Below, one piece after another: positions 41,093 to 50,427 of a DNA stretch of 64,000 bases (position 1 is the stretch's first letter; every line of letters starts with the position of its first letter). Below the pieces are notes generated by a model, which was not told where the DNA came from, made no database searches, and saw only the letters and a list, made by a program, of their open reading frames with translations. The DNA lies in the NCBI RefSeq assembly GCF_000372725.1, contig NW_005199194.1, positions 43,515 to 107,514 of the forward strand, given 5' to 3'. Source of the DNA: Emiliania huxleyi CCMP1516 (Eukaryota > Haptophyta > Isochrysidales > Noelaerhabdaceae). The position numbers and the translations under genes are program-made.

Positions 41093-42144
41093 GGAGGCCG
41101 GGGGAAGCAAGTGGTGGGGCGTTGGTCGAGACCTTTCTTCGTGATTTCCCACAGCTGACACGCACGCAAAAGAAAAAACCCAGGTGCGCCGAAGCTCCGT
41201 TACGCAAAAACATGCGACTTGCGACTTGCACTCTTTCGTGCCACTCGCTCGCGGGTGCGCGGGGCATGGCCTCCCGCGCGGCTCGCGCTCACTCGGCCTG
41301 CCTCCGCCTCACGGCTGGCTGAACACGCCATGGGTCCGCCTGGTGCGGCGCTGCTCGCTCGCTGCGCTGCACAAAGCTGCGAGAAGCAGGGTGGCCTCCT
41401 GAGCTTGAGCATGGCGCAGCGCGGCTGCTGGTGCTCGAGGGCGGCCGTGCAGTGGCGTGAGGGCCTGATTGGTGGTGACCTCGTGCTGCTTCAGCGTGCG
41501 CAGCATGCTCCCTCACCCGGTGCTGAGACATGCTGGTGGGCGACTGGCGCCAGCTTCTCAGTGCTGTCCCTGGCGTTGTGCAGCATGTCGCAATACTCCT
41601 GCTGCGCTGACCGGCGCGCGGGGCGCGTCGTGCCGCGAGTGGAGCGAGAGGCTCGAGGCGCGCGGCTGTCGGTCAACCCTGCGGCGCATGCACGCCGCCA
41701 AGGCTGCTCGACAGGCGACTGGCATTGTGGCGACGCGGTCGCCGTTACTCCAACTTTGCTTTGCCGATCAAAAGCGCCCGTCCTTTGCTTTTTAGCCGCC
41801 GAAATTTAGCTGGCTGTTTTTTCTTTATAGGCGTCTGCAACTTCCAAGCTGCGTATTCTTCTTGTATTATCGTCGAGTAGTGCAGGTACTCCGTGGGGGC
41901 AGTATGTATTCTTGTAAGATGTGCGTATTCTCGTCTCACTGGCTCCGAGTAGAAAAAGAAAGAAAACATGTTACCGAGTAGAGGGGGCGTTCTGCTGCTA
42001 GGGGAAACCTGGAGCGCGGAGCTAACCCTCGGAGACCCGTGTTTACTTTAAGGCCCTTGCCCTGCGAACGCGCACCCCCGGGGCTAGGGCTCTCCTGCCC
42101 GCAACCCGATCCCAATCATCCGGCCCGCTGGGTGCGCTTCTGAG

Positions 42145-42196
42145 CTCCCCGGCCCTGGATGTGCGGCTACTGACTGCACTCCAAGTGCTCCAAGTG
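42145..42196 (-). repeat. Inverted copy of the 3694-3754 repeat
   Basis: On the minus strand it reads CACTTGGAGCACTTGGAGTG then CCGCACATCCAGGGCC, the same order and spacing as at 3694-3754. Confidence 0.75.
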
Positions 42197-42224
42197 CCCC
42201 CCAGCAGGAAAGCCGCGACGCCGC

Positions 42225-42390
42225 CTCTTTGCGCCACTCGCTCGCGGCGGCGGGAGACATGGCCGCCGATGCGGCTCGCACTCGCTCGGCGGGCCTCCGT
42301 CCCACAGCCGCTCGGGCGTGCCAGTGGTCGGCCTGGCGCTGCACTGCACAAAGGATCGCACAAGGCTGCGACAAAAAGGGGAGGCTCCTT
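42225..42390 (+). repeat. Diverged repeat, copy of 41215-41411
   Basis: Shares in order GCCACTCGCTCGCGG, ATGGCC, GCGGCTCGC, CTCGGC, CCTCCG, TGCACAAAG, GGCTGCGA and a terminal TTTCGATTTCGC/TGAGCTTGAGC region with 41215-41411. About 170 bp; origin unknown. Confidence 0.6.
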
Positions 42391-42736
42391 TCGATTTCGC
42401 AGGATCGCACAAGGCAACCGGCGACTTAGTCACAAAAAACAAAACAAAAATATACGACGGACCGCTCGCAAGAGACCATTGGGTTTGTACTATTAACAAC
42501 GAAGGCGCTCTCAAAAAATATATAACACAAATTCGGATCCGCAAATTCTTTAGTTCTTTTCCTTGTTCTTTTCGGTTCTTATTTTTAAAACCCCGCGGCT
42601 TCGTGTATTCTTTTTTGCATAACCGGTGCGGGAAAATTCTTTTTTTGAGGCCAAGCAAGGCGAGCACTCTCCCTCCAGCCAGCTGCCCTCCAGCCACGCT
42701 CCAGCCAGTGCGCGACTCGTGCGCGACTCGTGCCAT

Positions 42737-43907
42737 ATGCTGCCCGCCGCCCTCCACGCGGCGCCGCTCATGTTCCTCATCGGGCTTAACACCGACACCA
42801 CCGTCGCGAGGCAGATCACGCTCGCGTCTCCGAATCGCGAGGCCTTCGCCTGCACTCTGGCTGCAACGATCGTCGCCATCCCGGCGGTCTCCATCCTGCT
42901 GCTGCGCGTGCTGGCTCCGCCGGCGCACGACACGCTAGGCATGCTCACGATCGCGCTGCTGCCGGGCGGCCCGATGGCCAACGTGATCGCCGTCCTCGCC
43001 GGGGCTAATACAGACCTGAATGCGTGCCTGACCGCCACCGAGCAGTGCGTGTCCGTGGTGCTCGTCTCGCTCGGCCTCCTCGTGGTCTATCCGCTGGCCT
43101 TCGACGCCAGCCAGGTCGTGCACATCCCGTACAGGCAGCTCGCCTCCTCGCTCGCCTCCACAGTCTATCCGCTCGGCCTCGGCGCGACCCACCGCCTGCG
43201 CCGCGGCCGCCGCGCGCCCGCCGCCCTTCCCCACCCGCACGGGCGCGGCTGTAGGCATGCTCGCCTCGTGGCGCATCAGCCTGCTCCCCGCCGTCCGCGC
43301 CGCGTCCGACGAGCAGAAGCGGCGGTGGAGGGGGCGGCTGCACGTGGCCGTGCTCTCCGTCTTCGCCGTCACCGTCTTGTCGAACCTCTTCGCACGGCCA
43401 GACCCGTCGAGTGCGAGCCTGCAGGGCGCGCGGTCCGTCCTCCTCCCCCGCGTCACCCTGGTCGCCTCCGCCTGCTTCGCCCTCCTCGTCCTCGCGACCG
43501 GCGCGGGGCTCGCCTGCCTGCTGCCCGGCCAGCCGGCAAAGAACCGCACCTCGATGATCCTCGAGGTGCCCCGTCTCGGAGGGAGGGAAGCCGTGCGGGC
43601 GTCTCCTCCTAGCCCTCCCCCGCTCCGTGCGCAGGTTGGCATCCGCGATATCGCCCTCGCGCTGCCGCTCCTCACCTTCGGGCTGCCCTCCCTCCCCCTC
43701 GCCGAGCAGCTGCAGGTCCTGTGCGCCGCCCTCTTCGCCGCGGCGCTCACCAATGCGGGCACTGTCGTGGTGGCCCTGGCCTACGGCGCGCCTACATGGT
43801 CGCTGGTGAGGCATTGCAAGCGAGCGAAGCCGGACGACCCGGCGGCGGAGACCCGATCCGACACCTCGGACGAGGGGAGCGGGCTCACGGCTCACATGCA
43901 GCTATAG
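42737..43907 (+). CDS. BASS-family (bile acid:sodium symporter-like) transporter
   Basis: 342-aa multi-pass carrier. Hydrophobic helices begin at once (MLPAALHAAPLMFLIGLNTD). The family hallmark LLPGGPMANVIAVLAGANTD then LNACLTATEQCVSVVLVSLG is present, matching the PGG-SN...T motif that forms the sodium/substrate site. Later helices: VAVLSVFAVTVLSNLFA, VASACFALLVLATGAGL, RTSMILEVGIRDIALALPLL (the conserved RTxxxEVGxQN-type segment). The tail is hydrophilic (KRAKPDDPAAETRSD). Exons: 42737-43181, 43255-43565, 43635-43907; introns of 73 (GC) and 69 nt (GT), both restoring the family sequence. In algae and plants such carriers often move organic acids across the plastid envelope; the substrate here is unknown. 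An upstream leader exon is possible. Confidence 0.8.
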
Positions 43908-44054
43908 CTCTCGTTTTTGCGGTATTCGTTGTGAAAAAGCACTAGTGTGTGTAAGTGTGTGTAAGAGCGTGAGACTATCTGCTGAGACAGTGCAGACACT
44001 GACACACCCGACTCCCGAGGTCCGGCGGGCGGCGCCCGCTCTGAGCCCTGGCTG

Positions 44055-44172
44055 TCAGGCTGTCAGAGGTGACCCATCGGTGCTGTCAGGTGATCTGTCA
44101 GGCTGTCAGGCACTGTCAGGTGCACCTGTCAGGTGCCTCTGTCAGACCAGCTGTCAGGTGCTGTCAGTGCTG
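44055..44172 (+). repeat. CTGTCAG tandem/dispersed array
   Basis: At least ten copies of CTGTCAG(G) in about 118 bp, at irregular spacing (7-19 bp), just downstream of the BASS gene. No regular spacer, so not CRISPR. It may be a decayed minisatellite. Confidence 0.85.
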
Positions 44173-44278
44173 CTCAGCGCCCGCTCTCTAGCTCCTCTCG
44201 GTCTCGCCTCTCTTCCCTCTGCACTACGCCTCTACGGCTCGGCCTCGCTATAGAGTCTAGTGTGTCTAGACGTAGACC

Positions 44279-44360
44279 CAAAGCGAGGGTCGCCCCCCCT
44301 TTTGCCCCACCACCTCTTGTGTGCTATGTGGAGAAGTTTACCTTACCTTACCTTACCTAG
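44279..44360 (-). repeat. Inverted copy of the 35664 repeat
   Basis: On the minus strand the block order GGTAAGGTAAGGTAAGGTAA, CTCCACA, GTGGTGGGGC, GGGGGGCGACCCTCGC matches 35664-35735. Confidence 0.75.
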
Positions 44361-44397
44361 CTACAAGAGCCGGACTAATCGATTCCATTCCGAGTTC

Positions 44398-45240
44398 TCA
44401 CACTCGCATGGCGGTTGGCGAATCCGCCTGCAGATGGCGATTGCCAAAAAAGGGGTTTGTGGAGCCTGGTGAAGGCGGCTGGCTCTGATCCGGGACCGGG
44501 ACCGCCGCGCCGGTGTCGATGCGTATCGCTGCTGCAGGCGGGGCCCGGCCGCCGCCAGAGCCGTACTTCGCAGCCCCGAGTTCGAGGCTCGCAGCCGGCG
44601 CTGGCGCAACCTCGCGGCGATTCCACTCGAGCCAGGCTTCACGCGTGGGGTGGGGTGGCAAGCGGAGACACGGAAGCGCGGTGAGGCCCAGCCAGACGAC
44701 CCCCGTCGCCGCGCAGATGCAGCCGGTGATGAAGTGCTCGAGCAGGACCCCGGTTGCAAAGTACTCGGTCTGACCGCCGAGTGCGAAGGTGGAACCGGAC
44801 ACAACCATGAAGCACCCCTTCCCGCCGTATGTGGCCAGCGCCCCCACGTATCTGATGACGAAGCGGGCGCAGAGCGGCGATGGCAGCTCCGCGGCCAGGA
44901 GCAGCAGTGCGCTCAGCATCTCCGCCGTCGCGATGGTGACGCGCGTCGCGCCAGCGGCAGGGAGGTCAGTGCCGCTCCACGGCTCCAGCTCGCCCTCGTA
45001 GCCGGATCCGTGCTCCAGCACCGCACCGTCTAAGAAGTAGGGTCTCAAGGCGACACGGATCACTGCATCCACCATCAGCGCAATCGCAACTCCAGCCGTC
45101 CAGAGCCGGAGCCCCCTCATGAAGAGGACGCGTCGTCGGCGGCTCGAGGCGGCGGCGGGCGCCGCGGCGGGCGTCGCGGCGGGCGATGGTGGCTGGCGTT
45201 GGTTCGGCTGCGCCCACGACGGCTCTCCCTCGCCGCTCAT
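44398..45240 (-). CDS. Four-TM membrane protein with NPF motif
   Basis: Single-exon, 280 aa. A basic, Ala/Pro-rich N-terminus (to about 38) is followed by four hydrophobic helices: GLRLWTAGVAIALMVDAVIR, TAEMLSALLLLAAELP, IRYVGALATYGGKGCFMVVS with GSTFALGG, and FITGCICAATGVVWLGLTAL. The cytoplasmic tail contains STNPFFGN; NPF binds EH-domain endocytic proteins, which would fit a Golgi/endosomal protein, and the four-TM layout recalls small Golgi proteins of the COPI-associated/TVP type. That is an impression, not a match. Divergent from the kleisin gene with 430 bp between starts. Confidence 0.65.
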   Translation of the reverse strand: MSGEGEPSWAQPNQRQPPSPAATPAAAPAAASSRRRRVLFMRGLRLWTAGVAIALMVDAVIRVALRPYFLDGAVLEHGSGYEGELEPWSGTDLPAAGATRVTIATAEMLSALLLLAAELPSPLCARFVIRYVGALATYGGKGCFMVVSGSTFALGGQTEYFATGVLLEHFITGCICAATGVVWLGLTALPCLRLPPHPTREAWLEWNRREVAPAPAASLELGAAKYGSGGGRAPPAAAIRIDTGAAVPVPDQSQPPSPGSTNPFFGNRHLQADSPTAMRV

Positions 45241-45516
45241 GCCGCGTTCCTCCTCCGCTAAGGACTTCAGCTGTCGTTACCCCCGCCGCGTTTCTTAATT
45301 TCGTCTGTTATTGGGGCTCCCGCGCGCGTGAGTAGTGAGTGCGTGCGTGCATCCCAACCAACATAAGTGATAGATTTGTGTGTTGTTGCTAACTCCCTAG
45401 CGCAGACCGTCTCTCGCTCGGCGGCGGCCGGCGCGCTTGAGCACGTTGCTGCCGGCCGAGCGAGTGCGCGCCAACACAGCCTCTCTCTTTTGCTTGGAGC
45501 ACTTGGATAGATAGTC

Positions 45517-45553
45517 AGGCTCGGGCTGGACACCAGCGCGGTATGGGTGGACG
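45517..45553 (+). repeat. Dispersed repeat (GGACTGGACACC family), copy 3
   Basis: CAGGCTCGGGCTGGACACCA then GCGCGGTATGGGTGGACGC, matching 26668-26714. It lies about 117 bp before the kleisin start. Confidence 0.65.
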
Positions 45554-45669
45554 CAAGACAGGAGATATCTAGCTGGGATGCGATTTTTTTTCTGCTGAGA
45601 AGGCAAGAGGCTGCAAAAGTCGGTGGAACGCGGAGAGTCCCGCCGCCGCCGTCTCCAGCTCGGAGCGCG

Positions 45670-47890
45670 ATGTTTTACGACCCTCACGTGCTCATCAAGA
45701 AGTGCTCGGTGGGCACCTTCTACCGCATCGGTACCAAGGTCTACGAAAAGTGAGTCCGCCCCCCCGCACAGCGCGCTCGCGGCCGCCTGCGCCGGTGCCT
45801 TCCTGTTGTGCAGCACCCGCAACCGCACCGACCACCTGTAACGTCGAGCGAGTGAGCGGGGAGCGAGGGGCCGGGAGGCGAGGGCCGCCGCGTGGGTCAG
45901 CAGCATGGACGCCCCCCGCGCCGATCGCAAAAAGTCATGTCCCGACCGGCCCGCCGACCCCACACCTGCCGCTGCACGCCTGTCCTGCCGTGCCCACAGG
46001 CTCTCCAAGAAGGAGAAGGCGTGGGCGAGGGAGCACATCAACCTGATTTTCACCATCGATTACATCAAGGCACCGAGGGTGCCGCTCGCGCTCCGCCCCT
46101 CCGCCATGCTGCTCCGTGGGGTCGTTGAGCAGCACAAGATGGACACCAAGAGGCTCCTCGACAAAGTGGCAAAGCTCTGGCACCAGCTGCTCGCCGACTC
46201 CGCCTCGTCCACGAGCCGCTACGTCAACCCGACCCGCCTCGCGAACATCACACGGCCGGACGACGCGTGCGACCTCGACTTCGACCTGCCCGAGCACCTC
46301 AATGGGCGCCCGCTCGGTGACGACGTGTCCGCGGCGGACCAGGCGGACTGGCTGCTCAACGAAGGGGGCCACTTCACGGACCTCGCAGACCCCGCCGCCG
46401 ATCCCGCCTTCCCCGCCGGCACGCTAGCCCTCCCCGGCAGCCGCAGCCGCGCCGGCAGTGCAGCGGGGCAGCCGCCATCGCCTATTTTCGGCGACGAACC
46501 CCCCGCCGTGCCCGCGGAGGGTCACGACGGCGCAGCACTCGGGTTCGAGTTTGAGGAGTACGACGAGGCGGACCCGACTCTCCAGCCGGCCGCCGCGACG
46601 GGGGGCGGAGCACTCGGCGGGGCGGAAGAGGAGGCGGTGGCGGGCGACCCCTCCGACGGCGGCCTTAGCGCTCACCAGGCGGCGGAGTTTTTCACGGGCG
46701 CACCGCCGCTGATCGGGCTGGCGGACCAAGGGGAGGTCGACATTGCTCAGCTCCCCGACCACCCGGGCCCGGCCGAAGCGGCGGGAGCACCGCCGGGCGA
46801 CGTTGCGGAGGGCGAGGGCGGAGGCGAGGGGACCTCGAGGACCAAGCCCCGCCGGCCGATGCTCATCGACCTTCAGATTAAGCTCGAGAACAAGTCGTCG
46901 GGAGCGACGCCTGCAGCGCTTCTGTGCGACCTCGACGCGCCCGTCGAGGAGCGGCTCCGGGGCTCCCGACGCGGCTCGACGCGGTCCGCCCGCCGGCGTG
47001 CGCCACGACCGCCGCGGGGACCGGCTGCAAAGCAGGGCCTGGCCGCCGAGTGGCTGCGCCCCGACCTGCGCCACCTTCCGATTCTGCGCGCCTGCCCGGC
47101 GGTGAGGGAGCTCCGCAACCGCCGTGTCCAGGAGGCCCTCTCCCTCCTCTCCCTCTCCGAGCAGAACGCCGCGCAGGGCGAGGGCGGCGCGCGGCAGGAC
47201 GCGGCTGAGGGCGTGACTCCGATGGACGTCACGCCGACCGGCCCGGGCACGCCACCGCTGCCCGGAGGCGAGGGCTACGGGGAGGAGGGGGCGGAGGCCG
47301 CCGGCGACGTGCCGATGCTGCCCTCCCCGGAGGATCCGCGCGCCAGCCAGGGCGGTGCGGCCGAGCAGGGCGCAGCCTTCGACCCGCGCCGCGTGTCGAG
47401 CCTCGTGGGCGGGCTCGCGCCGCTCGCCGGCGAGAGCGGCGCCGGCGGGGAGGAGGGCCCTGCGGCACGGCTCCCCTCCATGTCTTTCGGAGGGTCGCCG
47501 CCTCCAAGCTTCGCCGTCGACGCGCTCGGCGACGCGGGCATGCAGGACGCTGCAGAGGGCGCGCCGGAGCCCTTTGGAGATGACGAGTTTCCGTACGGGC
47601 AGGGCTTCGACCGGCTGCAGCTCGACGAGGGGGAGGACCAGCCGGAGAGCGCTAGCAGGTCCGCGGAGCTGCGCGCCGAGATCGAGAATGAGCTGCGCGC
47701 GGCTGCGGGAGGGCGCGTCATCCTCAACGCATCCCTGCTGCTCCAGCTGACAAACGTCAAGAAGCGGCGCGATGCGGCGCTTCTGCTCTTTAACGCGCTG
47801 TCGCTCGCATCGGCGTCCCGCGTCGACCTCGAGCAGGCGGATGCCTACGGCGCCATCATCCTGACCCGCGGGCCTAAGTTCGATGCGTGA
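45670..47890 (+). CDS. Alpha-kleisin (RAD21/REC8-type cohesin subunit)
   Basis: Closes the cohesin ring between SMC1 and SMC3. N-terminal kleisin domain: MFYDPHVLIKKCSVGTFYRI then KVYEKLSKKEKAWAREHINL and ALRPSAMLLRGVVEQHKMDT, the normal order of the Rad21_Rec8 N-terminus. The middle is long and acidic/Ala/Gly-rich, typical of the separase-cleaved linker. The C-terminal winged helix is present (GGRVILNASLLLQLTNVKKR, AALLLFNALSLASASRVDLE). Exon 1 45670-45749, exon 2 46000-47890. The 250-nt intron has a full GTGAGT donor (phase 2) and is atypically long for this window; it may hide a second intron. About 656 aa. Mitotic or meiotic type cannot be told. Confidence 0.8.
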
Positions 47891-48328
47891 GGCCGCCGTG
47901 GGCGCCTCTGTTGCCGAGAGAAGCAGCCGAGCAGCGCGGAAGTGCCTCTAGCCGGGGCCTCCGTGTGTATGAGAGCGACCAGTAGTAGCGCGGTCACGGT
48001 GCCATTAGACGGTGCCGCCGGCCGCCAGCATGCGTCGACCTCTCCGCTCCCCGACGAAGGCGCCTTGCGAGGTAGCGCAACGCCAGACGGGGGAGACGGG
48101 CGCGCGGGCTCGGGGGTGGGGGGGGGGGCGTGGCCGCGCCTTGCTAGTTGCTTCATGCTTGCGCGCGCGCCGCGTGCGCGGCCCCCCGCCGGCTCCCGCG
48201 GCGTCTCTCGTTGTGCGGGTCTACTGTCGCATGCTGACGAAAGGAGGAAGGATAACCGTGAGCCCGTCGACATTGTGTCATGACTCATGTCATAATTGCT
48301 GCTGCGGTAGAGACGCCTCGCACCTTGT

Positions 48329-49080
48329 GTGGCACCTCGTCGTGCGGAGGCTGTTTTGCTGACGCTCAGTTCGGGCGGTGGGGCAGCTGAAGGACGGCAC
48401 CCGACCCAGCCAGACCCAGCAAACCTTTGCCTCCTAGATGCCCCCCCTCACTTCATACCGAAACTGCTGCGTCTGGTGCGACCCAACTTCGCATCCAAGC
48501 CCCTGGAGTTCGGCGTCTTTCGCGCCTTTTATCGCGCGGAGCTGGTGAGATGCCGCGTCGTCGAGAGCGAGCCGTGGCTCGCCGCACCCGTCGCCTTGAC
48601 CGACTTGATCATCTGACAACGGTGTGCAGGCATGCAGCACGCAGCCCGTGGCTCAGCCGCCGGCTGTGGAGACGGTACGGGCTGTTGATCAGGCGTCATC
48701 GCAGGCTTGCAAGCTGACACCACGCGGGAAGCCCGCCTCCAGAATCTCTGGGGCGGCGGGGTTCAACTCCCCGGTGGGTCTGGGCAGCTGTACAACCTCC
48801 TCGAGCACGCCAGAAGGTGACACCCACCCGCCCCCATCCACAACTTGAGGCCAAAACCACCCCAGCTGCGAGTACTCACCCCGCCCTCCCTGCCACCTCA
48901 GGCGGCTTGTTCTCAAGCGGGCAACCAGCGACGACACGGACTGGGTGACCAGATTCGCGGGTCTCGCTGTGAGCGCCATTGGCACCGCCGCGATGGCATC
49001 ACCGCCCCTCGCAGCGCCTCACCACGGACGCTCCGACGGCGCATATGACGGGGTGCGCATAGACGCCCGCGAGCCTCATC
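48329..49080 (+). CDS. Probable multi-exon gene, structure unresolved
   Basis: Three protein-like stretches lie in one direction. 48428-48545 reads LLDAPPHFIPKLLRLVRPNF then ASKPLEFGVFRAFYRAEL, which recalls the LxNAPWIFxxxWxLVKPxL segment of CRAL-TRIO lipid-binding domains. 48711-48817 reads LQADTTREARLQNLWGGGVQ then LPGGSGQLYNLLEHAR. A GT-AG intron (48818-48899) joins this in phase 2 to RLVLKRATSDDTDWVTRFAG (48900 on). The link between the first and second stretches and the 3' end (running into a C-rich low-complexity tract) could not be fixed. Could be intact with several introns or decayed. Confidence 0.35.
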
Positions 49081-50427
49081 CTACCCTCGCCGCGCCACCG
49101 TCACCTCCACCCTCCACACGGACGCCCTTTGGCCGCCCTCGCCCTCACACCTCCTCGCGGCCTCCCGCCCGCCGCCGCCGACACCTTCCTCCGGCATGCC
49201 TCTCACCCTCGCCTCCAGCCCGCCCCGCCCCGTCACCCCGCCACCCCCCCCGCCGCCGCCACCCCGCCGTTTCCACTCTCGCCGCCGCTGCCGCCGCCGC
49301 CTCCCCAGCCGCCGCCACCGTTGCCGCCACCCTCGTTTCCACCGCCCTCGTCGCGCTCCACGCCACCGCCAAGATCGCCGCCCCTGCACCACGGCCGCCG
49401 CTCCCTCCGGCACCTCACACAACCCTCCAACTCTCGCTCCTGCCTATACCGCCGCCTCTCTACCCCAGACGTGCGCCCGTACTGCCGCCGTAGGTAGCCG
49501 TGTCACTGGGACCGCAAAGTCAGCCGTATCTTCGGCCAAGTCGCCCGCCGCAGCCCGCCAGAGGCTCGCGGCGGGCTGCAGAACGGTCGCTTGTGGCCGC
49601 CGTGCTGCCAGCCTCGCTCATCAGGCTGGTGGCGGGGGGATTTGGAGGTGTCACGGGTATGTCTAGGTCGCCTTAGCTGGCCACTGGGCGGCATGGGCGG
49701 CCGCGAGAGCGCGGCGCGAGCGTGCAGCGCTCGCTAGGCTGGAGACCGAGATCCGGCGCCGGGAGGTCTAGCGCCGCAGTAGCGGCCGGGTGTGGGCCGT
49801 GAGTGGCCAGGTGCTGCTCCCCCCGTACACCCCCCGCATACTGGGTGGGTAGACAGCGGTAGCTCTGCAGGACAAGGCTCTCTGTAGGCCCTTGCCGGGT
49901 GGTTATGGCTCCCGCGGGCGCTGTCGAGAAAAAATCGAGATTTTGCGAGATCGCACGTCCGGTTGGCCGTTATTTTTGTGAGTCGTGGCGCTGCCCGTGT
50001 GTTCGAAGCATGTAAGAGGATGCGTGGAGAGCAAAAAAGCGTGCACACGGGCTATTCTGGCCGACCCCAAATCTCCCCTCCCGACCCCTAATTCTAAGGG
50101 CGGCTGGGGCCTGGGCGGGCATGTCCATGTGTGTGATGTGAGCCATCTGTGCAGGCCTCTCGAGAAATCTGCTAGCAGGTAGCAAGATCACAGCTGCTGT
50201 CGTGTGTCGACGTCTCGGACGCATCGGACTCGGAGCTCCATCCTTAGAAGTGTGAAGACAGCAATGTCCAATGACGTTCTCTCTCTGGCTCTCCGGCTCT
50301 TAGCCGGCCAACAAGACCATAAGACGCGGTAGACACACGCGCGTCAAACGCGCACCAGCGCAGACTCTCCCATACGACGGCACCGCCCGATCCTCAGAGA
50401 GCCACACGCTCCCAGACCCACAAGGAC
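49081..50427. other. C-rich low-complexity tract and empty spacer
   Basis: 49081-49490 is strongly C-rich on the plus strand with CCGCC repeats; its open frames are proline/arginine runs and are not called. 49500-50427 has no protein-like frame. CCGGCTCTTAGCCGG at 50289 resembles the dyad inside the MITE ends at 38396. Confidence 0.5.

Larger units (their letters stand above)
41093..42736. other. Gene-poor region with two diverged repeat copies
   Basis: Open frames exist on both strands but none is convincing. 41215-41411 and 42225-42390 are diverged copies of one repeat (GCCACTCGCTCGCGG, GGCTCGC(G/A)CTC, GCCTCCGTC/CGCCTCAC). 41800-42000 and 42430-42650 are AT-richer and the latter contains the AATTCTTT motif twice before the BASS gene. 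Confidence 0.5.

Noticed and set aside
44055-44172. CTGTCAG array as a CRISPR
   Set aside because: Repeat is 7 bp with irregular spacing and no unique spacers, in a eukaryotic genome.
49081-49497. Proline-rich frames as a pherophorin-like gene
   Set aside because: All frames are low-complexity because the strand is C-rich; no flanking domain or leader is visible.
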